This document shows, in pieces, positions 9,532 through 18,020 of a stretch of DNA of 35,908 nucleotides. The translations under genes and the position numbers were made by a program. Positions within the stretch are counted from its first letter, which is position 1, and every line of letters starts with the position of its first letter. Under the pieces are notes generated by a model. That model was not told the origin of the DNA, made no database searches, and saw only the letters and a list, made by a program, of their open reading frames with translations. This DNA is from Chara braunii (Eukaryota > Streptophyta > Charophyceae > Charales > Characeae), in the NCBI GenBank assembly GCA_003427395.1, contig BFEA01000854.1:50071-85978 (forward strand), given 5' to 3'.

Positions 9532-9848
9532 CCTCATGAATTATTTAACGTCGCAGACAGGGCGACAATCACACAGCCAGGGTTCAAATCCGGAACCCAC
9601 CAGAAATGTTTGTAGACAGTCTGGTAAGTGTCTATCAAAGTGCTGGCATGCCCAGCATAACCTCTATTGCGCAGCAGCAGAACCAAGGACTTGCGGCAAA
9701 ACATGCGTGTACTAGTCCCAGCGGGTTGGCATGGTGACCGTGACCCGAGTGCTTCGTCCAGGGCTCTTCAGAGGCTTCGCCCTTCTCCCACCAGCTTGCT
9801 GCCCAGGAAGATTGTCGACTCTCAAGGATGAGCACCCGTGACACCTCA
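9532..9848 (-). mobile_element. Solo-LTR candidate with 5-bp TSD
   Basis: On minus, 9843 to 9537 begins TGTCACGGGTGCTCATCC and ends TTAAATAATTCA, giving TG...CA ends over 307 bp. It is flanked on both sides by the direct repeat CCTCA (9532-9536 and 9844-9848). This is the pattern left when an LTR retrotransposon is excised by LTR-LTR recombination. No primer site follows its 3' end, consistent with a solo LTR. No second copy is in the window, so the boundaries rest on the ends and a 5-bp duplication that could occur by chance. Confidence 0.4.
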
Positions 9849-10220
9849 CAATGAGAGGACTCTCAAGACAGAACTCACTTCCTCATGGTAAGAAGTAATG
9901 AAGAGGGTAGATAAGGAAGAGAGCAACATACCTCATAATGCTGCCCCCAGCCACAGATTTCTCACCGGCAACCTGACGTGCATTTATGATGACCGTTCCT
10001 TGCCTTGGCACAACAAACAGCGGAATGCAGTTCCACCTCGGCTTAAATGCCACATCAGCGAGCTCTCATCATCCAGCATACACCCCTATGTCACCACATA
10101 GCCTTCCCGGCACGCCCACGCGACCCTGGGCCGCCTATCATACAACGCCCAAGCCTTATCACTGCCCCACACCTCATGCGAAGCACCGAACAGCTATTGC
10201 GAAGAACCAGTAAAGCGCAG
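9849..10220 (-). other. Gypsy leader (primer-site-proximal part)
   Basis: No supported gene. The sequence between the solo LTR candidate and the primer-binding site has no long protein-like frame on minus. Read as leader of the gypsy element. Confidence 0.4.
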
Positions 10221-10241
10221 TTCGAACCAGCTCCGATACCA
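10221..10241 (-). promoter_or_regulatory. Primer-binding site, initiator-Met-tRNA type
   Basis: On minus the sequence reads TGGTATCGGAGCTGGTTCGA. It matches the start of the widespread TGGTATCAGAGC primer site (complement of the 3' end of initiator Met tRNA) with one change, and matching continues into the T-arm complement. It lies 3 bases downstream of a TTGCA LTR-like end. It would prime minus-strand cDNA synthesis. Confidence 0.75.
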
Positions 10242-10244
10242 AAT

Positions 10245-10886
10245 TGCAAGGAAATTGAGCAATCGTGAGATGACAAAATCCAGATTGCACAATCACATTG
10301 AAAGCCAGAAAGTATCACAGTGTCCAGAAAGCAGCATTGCACCAATATAACACCAATGGAGAATCGTAACACTGCAACAGCCCGTGAGACTCAACTCCAG
10401 CAGCGCTGCCGTTAGCCTGCAAGTGCCCGAATGAGCTGCCTGGGTCCGAGCTCTGTCCTATATGCAAGAGTTCTGGCCAGGCCTGCACCCAGAAGCTTCC
10501 GGTAGGCCCCAAGTGGTTAAGCCTCTGCTGCAGCTGCTGGGCCTTGTTCGGTTCAGCCTCCAAACTCTGTGTATGATGCTGCGATTCTTGCCCAGGGCCT
10601 GCATTTCCAAAAAGGCTCAGGAGGCCGTGGAAAATATTTGCAGCTCGGGTCCTGGGTTCCCTCAACCAACTGACGCAACACAACTCCCTGAACCCCAAAA
10701 TACGAAATTGACAGCATTGGGCCTCTTGCGATCTGTTAGGCCCGCCTTCACTTAGGGCGGGCACATCTGTATCAGGGCCCCGTAGGCCTGCCGAGGAACC
10801 AAATCCTCGCAGTTGTAGATCTTTTTGAGATCTACCACCACCTAGGCTACCAGAGTGGCCCCGGATACACTTGCCCGGCCGGCCCA
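10245..10886 (-). repeat. Probable 5' LTR of the gypsy element
   Basis: The 3' boundary (CA at 10245-10246 on minus) is fixed by the adjacent primer site. A TATA-like TTATATT (10343-10349) lies about 100 bp before that end, suitable for LTR transcription start. The 5' boundary is uncertain: TGGGCCGGCC on minus ends at 10886 next to an A-rich tract and gives a TG start, for a 642-bp LTR. No partner LTR exists in the window because the element is truncated on the other side. Confidence 0.5.
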
Positions 10887-11610
10887 AAAAAAAAAGAAAA
10901 AAAGAAAAAAGAAAAGAAATTATTTTAAATTTGGTAAAAGAATTTTGATGTGAGAGATCAGAAATGAAGTCCTTCGGGCAGAATGAAATATTTTGCAGAC
11001 GTCAAAGGCGGAAGGGTTGGCTGCTGGAGAAAGAGGGGGAGCAAGAGAGGAGCAGTAAGAGAACCATCAGACTGTGGCAGGGAAGGGCTAAGGTGGCTAA
11101 GCGTTAAGTGACTACTCCCAAGGGAAGGCTGCCAAAACCCCGAGACAGGGACCCCGACACAGCGGATACTGCCAAAAGGGCGGCATCTGAATCAAACGAG
11201 ATCAGAGGTTCCCGGCAGAAGCAAAGACCTTATAACAAAGGGGGGGAGAGGAGAAGCAGCCGAAGTACAATGGAAAGACGGCTACGTAACACTTCAAGGT
11301 CAATAGGCAAGATCCCAGCAATGAAGTTGTACTACCCAGCGCAGCCGGGAACACGAAGAGTTGCGCGATCTCGGATAAGGGTGTCTGGATGAGGATCCAG
11401 GTTTTAAGGTTCTTAGTGATCCTTTTTATTAAAAAAAGGGGGAAAGGTAAGATGGTACAGAGGGTATCGTGGACCACGGACAGGACAATTAAGTGGGAGT
11501 ACAAAGGCTAGCGTGAACAGTGGGGGAACTCTTTCTAGGTGACAGTGATCTATCTGACAGATCTGGTTGGCTGATCTGAGAGGAAAGAGTGAGGCACGGC
11601 AAGCTGACAG
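10887..11610. other. Unassigned; A-rich tract then mixed sequence
   Basis: Begins with an A-rich tract (10887-10925). A 94-residue plus frame (11108-11392) is Arg/Lys/Ser-rich without recognisable motifs; its end is followed by AGGTTTTAAGGTTCTTAGTG, which faintly resembles the 3' UTR of the truncated LINE at about 14206-14226. It may be an old LINE tail. No gene is claimed. Confidence 0.35.
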
Positions 11611-11800
11611 TCAATCCTCCATCAAGATGGAGCAATCAATGCTGATCAGGGGTCCTTCGGCCAGACGGAAGGAAGTGTGGGTGGTTTATGTTTATTGTAA
11701 TGTCCATTTTGACTTGCCGGTGGAATAGGAACCGGACTGTCGCTCCCCAGAATGGAAAGGAGCCAGAACCATAAGGCCCTGTTTGAAAAAAATTAAAAAA
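11611..11800 (+). repeat. Dispersed 3'-end repeat, copy 1
   Basis: Matches 29429-29600 over about 175 bp with roughly three-quarters identity by eye. Shared blocks are AATCC, a hairpin, GCAATCAATG, ACTTGC-GGTGGAA-AGGA, CCCAGAAT-GAAA and AAG-CCCTG. It is followed by an A-rich stretch. A conserved hairpin plus A-rich end suggests the 3' end of a LINE- or SINE-like retroposon, with the 5' part lost by truncation. No coding region is attached. Confidence 0.7.
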
Positions 11801-11824
11801 AAATAAATAAAAAAAAAATCGATG

Positions 11825-11870
11825 TGACCCTGAGGCAAAAGTTGTTCAGTTTATCTTTCTGCATAACATA
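11825..11870 (+). repeat. Short repeat shared with 4003-4048
   Basis: Second copy of the CTGAGGCAAAAGT ... TCTGCATAACATA block found inside the hAT-like candidate. It follows an A-rich tract and precedes a T-rich tract; no inverted ends are visible here. Confidence 0.6.
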
Positions 11871-11937
11871 GGTCTTTTTTCGGATTTTTTGGTTTTTTTT
11901 TTTTTTTTGGCTGGGACCTTCCCTAGTGCTTGCACGG

Positions 11938-11975
11938 CGGGCCGCCCAGGAAATTAGGGTGACCCGGGCGGCCCG
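11938..11975. repeat. GC-rich hairpin, 10-bp perfect stem
   Basis: CGGGCCGCCC (11938-11947) and GGGCGGCCCG (11966-11975) are exact reverse complements with an 18-nt spacer. It stands about 40 bases upstream of the U6 insertion in otherwise AT-rich sequence. Function unknown. Confidence 0.8.
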
Positions 11976-12016
11976 GCTGGTAGTTTTTTCGAATTTTTAA
12001 AACTTCGACTATATTT

Positions 12017-12127
12017 AAAAGTGGACAGGTAATGTCCTTCGGGACATCCGTTAAAATTGGAACGATACGGAGAAGATTAGCATGGCCAAAAAAAAAAAAA
12101 AAAAAAAAAAAAAAAGCGGACAGGTAA
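12017..12127 (+). pseudogene. U6 snRNA retropseudogene with poly(A) and TSD
   Basis: Positions 12034-12087 match the 5' half of U6 spliceosomal RNA: the 5' stem-loop (GTCCTTCGGGAC), then AAAATTGGAACGATAC and GAAGATTAGCATGGCC. The match stops right after GGCC, and the rest of U6 is replaced by 28 A residues (12088-12115). The unit is bracketed by AAAAGTGGACAGGTAA (12017-12032) and AAAAGCGGACAGGTAA (12112-12127), a 16-bp target duplication with one mismatch beginning at a TTT/AAAA site, the preferred cut of L1-type endonucleases. This is a retroposed, 3'-truncated U6 RNA, not a functional gene. A TATA-like stretch at 12010-12020 is too close to the start for a normal U6 promoter and is part of the cut site. 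Confidence 0.85.
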
Positions 12128-13980
12128 CGGCCTACTTGTGGACAGGTAACCCGTCTAGAACAAACTACATAGCAAAAGTGGCATGGTCTCACCTCGTCCA
12201 ACCAAAGGACAGAGGAGGACTGGGTTTATTGGACCCCACCACGAAGATGAAAGCTCTGCAGACCAAGTGGGTGGTTAAGCTGCTCGCCCAAGCTGACCTG
12301 CCTTGGGTCACACTAGGCCTGTACCGCATCAGGCAGCTACCGGTGCCCAGTACTCCACCGAACATGCAAGGACTTTTCTGGCTGATGGCCAAATCTTGGG
12401 CGGCTCGCCGCGGGACCCCCAGACAACAGGGACCCCGTCAACAGGAACATCTCCAGCTACAAGAACAGAGGAACAACCAGGACTGCTGGATGTACCTCAT
12501 CAAGTCATGGGGGGAGATTTTCCCGGCCAAGGTGCGAGAACAAGCAAACAGAGAAGAGGTGTTACGCCAGCCCCTCTTTTGCAACCAATGGATGAAAGAT
12601 CAGACAGGCAAACCATGGACACTAATGACACAGGACACACGGTGGACCACCTGGTTGGAACATGGAGTGTGGCAGATCAAACATCTTTGGAATCACCATT
12701 TCAAGAGATGGAAAACACTATCAGAACTCAGAGAGACGCTCAAGGGATGCCACGCTCTGCAGATAAACCTCAATGACATGCTGACATCAGTTCCCCAGGA
12801 ATGGCTACAGCTGCTTCAAGGACCTGCTGAATGGAAGAAGGGGGACTGGGCGACCTGGACCGGGGAGGACCCCCCAACAGAGGTGATGTCCTTCATCAGA
12901 AAGGAAGGACCCTCAGATCAGTGGGCATTGTGGGCAATGCACGACATTCAACAACCAGGTCGTACAGTGAGCACGGTCTCCCAAGTCATCCGCGNAAGGG
13001 TGTCGGCNAAACCACATCTACTCNGGAAAGTGNGAGTGNTTGAAGACGAANAATACANAATTTACGCCCCGACAACAACTATANAAGACCTGGAGNTCGA
13101 CCCGGCAGAATGGGCCTGGAAAACATCTTCCAGCATTTCAATGGTGGCTCGCCGTACCAACATCCTAGACTATACTACAAGGCTGGGCTACAGACTGAGA
13201 AGACGTTCGGTTAANACANAGCAGATACNAGCACAGCGCTGGGAAAAGCACGTCACCAANGGAATGGGAAGCCACACCACAATAACCTGGAAAGTTCCAC
13301 TGTCCATCAAAAACACGAAAGTGAGAAGCATGCAGTGGTTGATCTACTACTACGCACTTCCGGTCAACCAATGGATCAGCAGACGGCGATCCCCAGCAGC
13401 CCGGACCGACTTCGATGAGATCTGTGCGCTCTGCGATAAGGGCACTCCAGAAGACCTCCTACACTGGTTACTAACCTGCCCGTTGGCAGCACAACTAAGA
13501 GTTAGATCGGCAAACCTTTGGGAAGCAGCCACATCTACCCCCCTGCCGGATGATCCGGTGCTCACGCTTACAGGACTAAATGAACCACGTCTGCGGGAAA
13601 GGTGGCAGCATATACTTTACCGAAGACTCCGCCGTCTCACATTATGGGAGATCTGGAACAAGCACTGCAAGCACACAATCGCCAAAGAGCCCGTGTCACT
13701 GAATGAAGCATGGGAGGGACTCATACAAAACCTCCTCGCTGAGTANCCGTCTGATTGGCGCCGCACAAGGAAGCGTGTTCGGGAAGACCCAGCCAAAGAA
13801 CAAGACATCATTGACAAGTTCAAAAAGGAAGTACTGGGTAATGGCAAGTTGGGGACCATAATGGTGAACACTCTCAGACTCGCCTGGGGAACATCGACGG
13901 GCCAGCAGCTCCACGACGACTGTGTGTCAATCGTCTCTCAGACATTTTCAGATGCAAGAGAGGCTCTTGCCAGCATCTGA
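12128..13980 (+). pseudogene. 5'-truncated LINE (copy A) ORF2 C-terminal region
   Basis: An open frame of over 600 residues starts inside LINE ORF2 at the segment equivalent to SYLWTGDP of copy B (22460-22480). The EN and most of RT are missing, as with 5' truncation during LINE insertion. Homology runs the full length: KALQTKWVVKLL, EEVLRQPLFCNQW, LDYTTRLGYRL, ALPVNQWISRR. A zinc region follows (CALCDKGTPEDLLHWLLTC, zf-RVT type, CxxC...H...C intact), and then a basic C-terminus ending at TGA 13978-13980. Single undetermined bases are scattered from about 12995 to 13260 and at 13746. Apart from these the frame has no stop, so this copy looks younger than copy B. It cannot encode a working enzyme without the RT core. 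Confidence 0.85.
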
Positions 13981-14420
13981 GACACCGACAGAATCAAGGA
14001 ACCCAAGAAGCGAAGAGTACGAAGGAAAAGCACTCACGGCATCCCAAGCAATTCACCCTGCTCTCTTTAAACAAGCCAAGCTGACAGCCTCACAGCTGAG
14101 AGGAGCAGGCATGAGCAAGACCCGAGGGGTTTAGTGTTTAAGAAATGTCTTTGGGTAGGATACGTCGAGATATAGGAGCAGGCATGAGCCGGACCTCAGC
14201 GTTTTAGGTTTTAAGAAAGGTTCTTGGTAGGATACATTGGGATATTTCTTAGATGAAAGTCTGGGACAGACATTTTTTCTGTCGCGAGCGGAGGCTCGTA
14301 AGCAAAACTGGTAAAGGCTCCCAGGATAACCCCGGGTTGGATTTGTGAGGTCCCCGGCCTCGATCTATCTTTGGAATGTTAAAAAGGAGCTTGATTGCAA
14401 AAAAATATATATATATATTT
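13981..14420 (+). mobile_element. LINE copy A 3' UTR and A/T-rich end
   Basis: Non-coding sequence from the ORF2 stop to an A-rich region (about 14398-14440). It contains a tandem duplication (see 14101-14246) and CCCGGGTTGGATTTGTGAGG. The A-rich end is the expected priming tail. The exact insertion end is unclear because several A-rich tracts follow one another. Confidence 0.6.
14101..14246 (+). repeat. 73-bp tandem duplication in LINE 3' UTR
   Basis: AGGAGCAGGCATGAGC begins units at 14101 and 14174. Both continue through TTTTAGGTTT/TTTAGTGTTT-AAGAAA and GGTAGGATAC. The second unit differs by several substitutions, so the duplication is not recent. Confidence 0.8.
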
Positions 14421-15040
14421 AAAAAATGAAAACAAAAAAAAAGTTTAAACCCCCCCCCAAAAAAAAGATGAAATGTTTTTTTTTTTTCTTTTTTTTCTCA
14501 TTTCGATGTAGGGTTGGCCCACATCCGCGGTCTTTGAAGGAAAAAAGAAAAAAAAGAAAGGAGAACAAACAAAAAAGGTGAGAATCAGTCTCAGTAGGTG
14601 GACTATGTGGAAACGCAACCGCGCCGCTCGGTTAGCGCAACACTGCGCTAGGACTACTCGACGCTCGTCGCCCATAGGGGCAACCATCACACGACCCATC
14701 TTGCCATAGCTGAAAGGTGCACGTGCATGCGCATGGGCGCGCGCCTCGCCAAGGACAATACCCCACGCGCGCGCGCGCGCGCGCCTCGAGCCTATGGGTG
14801 CCGTGTTCTATGAAGCCGTCAGCCATCGACGAAGAACCATTGCCGAGTTCGGGATTTTCGTCTTGAAGTTTCTCTTCCTCCGCGCTTCGCCAGCGTAGCC
14901 ATTCGATAGTCAAGAAACACCGGCCGATCATCAGTTTTCCACTCGAGTGAGAGCTAAACTCTTCCCTCCCTCTTCTCCAACTCCCTACTAACCCACTCCA
15001 GTCTTTTCTCGTCCCCCTCATCCACATCTCTCCCCCAGTC
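14421..15040. other. Unassigned; homopolymer tracts and GC-rich segment
   Basis: Short A, C and T runs (14430-14500) are followed by a GC-rich stretch (about 14610-14960). Minus frames here are Arg-rich without recognised domains. A (CG)n run is at 14766-14784. No gene is called. Confidence 0.4.
14766..14784. repeat. (CG)9 run, Z-DNA-prone
   Basis: An alternating CG run of about 19 bases, preceded by further GCGC motifs from about 14728. Such runs are normally eroded by methylation-driven mutation, so its survival is slightly unusual. Confidence 0.9.
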
Positions 15041-15740
15041 CGGACTCACTCTGAATCGCAATCATTGTCCTACCCCAACCCTGGTCCCCGTACATCTCCA
15101 CTTTGATCCCCATCCCGATCCCTCTCCACCTCACCACGCGCCCTCTCATACACAACTCCAATCTCTTCCCCATCCCGATCCCATTTCCAGCCCGACTCCT
15201 CTCATTGTATCTCACAACCACAACACAATCTCACCTCGCCACAACTCGACCCCTACCTTTCAATCCCAATCCTGACCCCGCCCCCGACCCTGCCCCTAAC
15301 GCACGTTGATGCCCTCCCAATCCCGACCCCAAACCCACTCCATTCGATTCCAGCCCGAACCCCCACCCGATCCCGATTCTAACCCACCCCGCCCTTGCCC
15401 CTACCCCAACCCACTCCAACCCGACCCCAACCTCAATCGACTTCGATCCCCACCCGATCCCGACCCAATTCCAAACCCACCCGATACTGACCCCCACCCA
15501 CCTTGATTCCCACCCGCTCACCTCCCCATTCCTCGACTCCCCGATCCCGACTCACCTCAACCTCCACCCATTCCTATCTCTACTCCGACCCCGTTCCACA
15601 TATACTCCAACCCCGACCCTAGTACACTTCGACCCTAGTACGCTTCGACCCTTACACAACCCCGATTCTAACTCACTTCGAACCTCACCCCTATCCGACC
15701 CACCTCTGTCCTACCTCACTGCGACTTATTCCCACCACTT

Positions 15741-15934
15741 CCTCGCCTCCCATCCCGATCCACCGTCATCCCAACCCACCTCGACTCGTACCCGCTCTCA
15801 CCTCGCCCCCGATCCCGATTGTTTAATCCCAACCACCTCCTCGCCTCCCATCCCGATCCACCTTCATCCCAACCCACCTCGACCCCAACCCGCTCTCACC
15901 TCGCCCCCGATCCCGATTGTCCAATCCCAACTAG
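15741..15934 (+). repeat. Two 98-bp tandem units in the C-rich block
   Basis: CCTCGCCTCCCATCCCGATC starts at 15741 and again at 15839. The units continue alike through CAACCCACCTCGAC and CTCGCCCCCGATCCCGATTG with few differences. This is the clearest long-period structure in the block. Confidence 0.85.
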
Positions 15935-16222
15935 TCTTGACTCCTATCCGCCTTCACTTTGCCTCTGATCCCGACCACTTCCTCCCGACCCCAACCCATC
16001 TTGCCTCTTAACAGACCCCACTTTGACTTCTATCCTATCTCGATCCCAACCCACCTCGGCTCCCTCTCAACCCCAACCCCAACCCCTTTCGACTCTCGCC
16101 CAGTCCCGATCTACGCCGATCCCAACCGCCCCCATTCCGCCACTGATCCTGACCCGTTTTGATCCCAACTCTCCTCGACTCCCACCTGTCCCCATCTCAC
16201 CCCCGACCTTCACCCACTCCAA

Positions 16223-16223
<1 letters not shown>

Positions 16224-16277
<54 letters not shown>
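16224..16277 (+). repeat. 54-nt poly(C) homopolymer
   Basis: An uninterrupted run of 54 C residues. Long C/G homopolymers are rare in genomes and hard to sequence, so the stated length may be inexact. Confidence 0.85.
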
Positions 16278-16966
16278 TGACCCCTATCCCGGCCTATCTT
16301 GCCTCTTACCCGATCCCACTCCTACTCGACCTCATTCCTAACCTACCCCAATCCCGAACTACGACGAGCCCGACTCAACTGGACTTCCACCAGCCCCCAC
16401 GTCACTCCCAATCCTGACCCATCTCGACTACCGCCTGACTCCAGCCCCATCCCAACCCCATGCCACGACCCTAGGACGTCCTCACTTGATCCAACCACGT
16501 CCTTGTCCCCAGCCAGTCCCAGCGCCACCTCTAACAGGCTCTTTCGTCACGATCCCCTCTCACCTTACTTTCTACCATCCATCCCCCTTCAGTTCTACCC
16601 CCTTCATCCCCCCTTCCCTTGAATCGACCCCAATCCAACTTACATTACCCCGATACCCTCCCGCCTACTCCATACCTCAACCCATCTTCCCCGATCGTCC
16701 TCCAGATCACACAACAACCCCTACCACCATAACGACCCCGAGCTCCCCCACACCCACCCTGACCCGTTCGATCAGATTTTACCTCGCCCGATCTGATCCC
16801 TACCCCACTTCTCACCCACTCTCCACCCTGTCCCTCTCGATCCATCCCAATTCCCTTTTAGTCCCATCACGGTGCAACCGAAGCCACCCCTCGAGTCAGT
16901 TGGCCCACGGACTATAATTTATAATCCTGAAGTCAGCAAAGATCGAATACTGAAGAAACAAGGGAA

Positions 16967-17635
16967 ATGGCTACCCCATCACCAACGGCGATTCCCACAG
17001 ACCAGGAAATACCAAAAGACACTGTCAATGTCATTGAAAACGAAGCTATGAAATTCCTGATCGAGAAAACGAAAGTCCAAGGAATAGAATCCACGGGAAA
17101 ACAGATAGTGGAAGGGAAGGAAGAAGAGATTGTCATATGGAAATATCCAGAAGAAAAGATTGTTGAGCTGGACGAGATGCACGAAAGACACAGAGTCGTT
17201 TTCAATTTCACATGTCATGGGGCTGAACTCCAGCCAGCAAAGAAGAGGAAATGGATAATTGAAACGATAAAAAAAGAGTCCAAACTCAAACAGATTGGAA
17301 ACTCGTTCACACTGCAGACTTTAGGCCGTAACAACATCATGGTGATCTTCGTCCACGAAAGTCACGCACGCACAGCAGCCGAGATGCAATCCAAAAATTG
17401 TCATGGCTCAGTATGCACTATCACCAAATGGAAGAATTTGTCAGCACAAAGGCAGAACCCAGTTTTTGCAGTCTCTTACAAACAGACTCTACTCAAAGAA
17501 AAATTATCGGTCCAATTCGACAACATTCAACCTGGTTACTGGTTGACAGACTCGAAAGACAATACACTGCAAACAAAATTCTCAAATGGGTTTTGCCGAC
17601 GCCGGAATTCCTGGCCCCTCACTGCGGATCCATGA
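16967..17635 (+). pseudogene. LINE B ORF1, N-terminal RRM-like part
   Basis: A 222-residue frame from ATG 16967. Residues about 70-140 (FNFTCHGAELQPAKKRKW... LQTLGRNNIMVIFVHE) resemble the RRM/DUF4283-like domain of plant L1 ORF1 proteins, which bind element RNA. Lys/Glu-rich sequence precedes it. The ORF1 frame is lost at about 17575 (after TLQTKF) and continues in another frame. The start is the first ATG after the 5' UTR and lies in GAAATGGC. Confidence 0.65.
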
Positions 17636-17917
17636 CGGCGATCCTGGATGTTCAAATGGATGATCCCCCGGTCTTCCCACCAACTTGGAGTCTTCAAAAG
17701 ATTGGTGGAGGTAAGGATCTCGACCAAAACCTCACCGATCTGTTTTCGCTGCAGGGAACGGGGACACTTGGGAACTGATCCTACTTGCCCCAAATTCCCA
17801 AAGCAAGCAAAGGAAAGAAACTTTAAGAAAGCTATCGCCAAACATGCTGGTGGAAGTGGAGGATGCGCCTGGCATCTGATATATAGCCGACTCTGGGTAC
17901 GACGGATGGGTTTTTGA
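17575..17917 (+). pseudogene. LINE B ORF1, zinc-knuckle part
   Basis: Two overlapping frames continue ORF1. The first (to about 17700) has KWVLPTPEFLAPHCGS and the linker PPVFPPTWSLQK. The second has VEVRISTKTSPICFRCRERG followed by HLGTDPTC, a CxxC-x4-H-x6-C knuckle with longer final spacing than the usual CCHC. This RRM-linker-knuckle order is typical of plant LINE ORF1. At least two single-base indels are needed to explain the frame changes. Confidence 0.65.
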
Positions 17918-18020
17918 TGATAATCTAGACGAACCGGACTGGATCTGACACTTTGCAGATCAGACACCGTCTGTCAGAAAACCAGACATCTTCCCCCCTG
18001 CGGACAGCAGGTGGCAGAAG

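Larger units (their letters stand above)
4498..10886 (-). mobile_element. Decayed Ty3/gypsy LTR retrotransposon
   Basis: Minus-strand order from right to left is LTR, primer site, leader, gag, protease, RT, RNase H, integrase N-terminus. This is the Ty3/gypsy order, with integrase after RNase H. Gag is split by frameshifts, RT by a stop and a deletion, and the integrase catalytic core plus 3' LTR are absent, so the copy is dead. The leader between primer site and gag is long (about 1.25 kb) and contains a nested solo-LTR candidate. Because the left end is truncated, no target duplication can be tested. The link between the gag-pol body and the LTR/primer site is inferred from orientation and order. 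Confidence 0.8.
15046..16900 (+). repeat. C-rich degenerate minisatellite block
   Basis: About 1.85 kb of CCCxACCC, CCCGATCCC and CCTCGAC motifs with strong strand asymmetry (C on plus, G on minus). Frames reading Pro-rich on plus or Gly/Val-rich on minus are repeat artefacts: they run in several frames at once and the periodicity is not a multiple of three. The minus strand has many G runs that could form quadruplexes. Confidence 0.85.

Noticed and set aside
9571-9603. tRNA-like 3' end (GGTTCAAATCCGGAACCCACCA) as a tRNA gene or primer site
   Set aside because: The T-stem does not pair, no cloverleaf can be drawn upstream, and the position is inside the solo-LTR candidate.
11202-11504. 100-residue minus frame
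   Set aside because: Hydrophobic but without motif or start context; overlaps an equally unsupported plus frame.
12010-12034. TATA-like sequence upstream of the U6 match as a functional U6 promoter
   Set aside because: It is too close to the start (about 24 to 14 bases upstream), U6 is truncated, and the stretch is explained by the TTT/AAAA insertion site.
12082-12127. Open frame of the truncated LINE extended upstream through the poly(A) as a lysine run to an ATG at 12082
   Set aside because: That ATG is inside the U6 sequence and the lysines are the retroposon A tail and target duplication; the join is accidental.
15046-16900. Long Pro-rich plus and Gly/Val-rich minus frames as proteins
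   Set aside because: They occur in several frames simultaneously within a C-rich repeat and have no non-repetitive domain.
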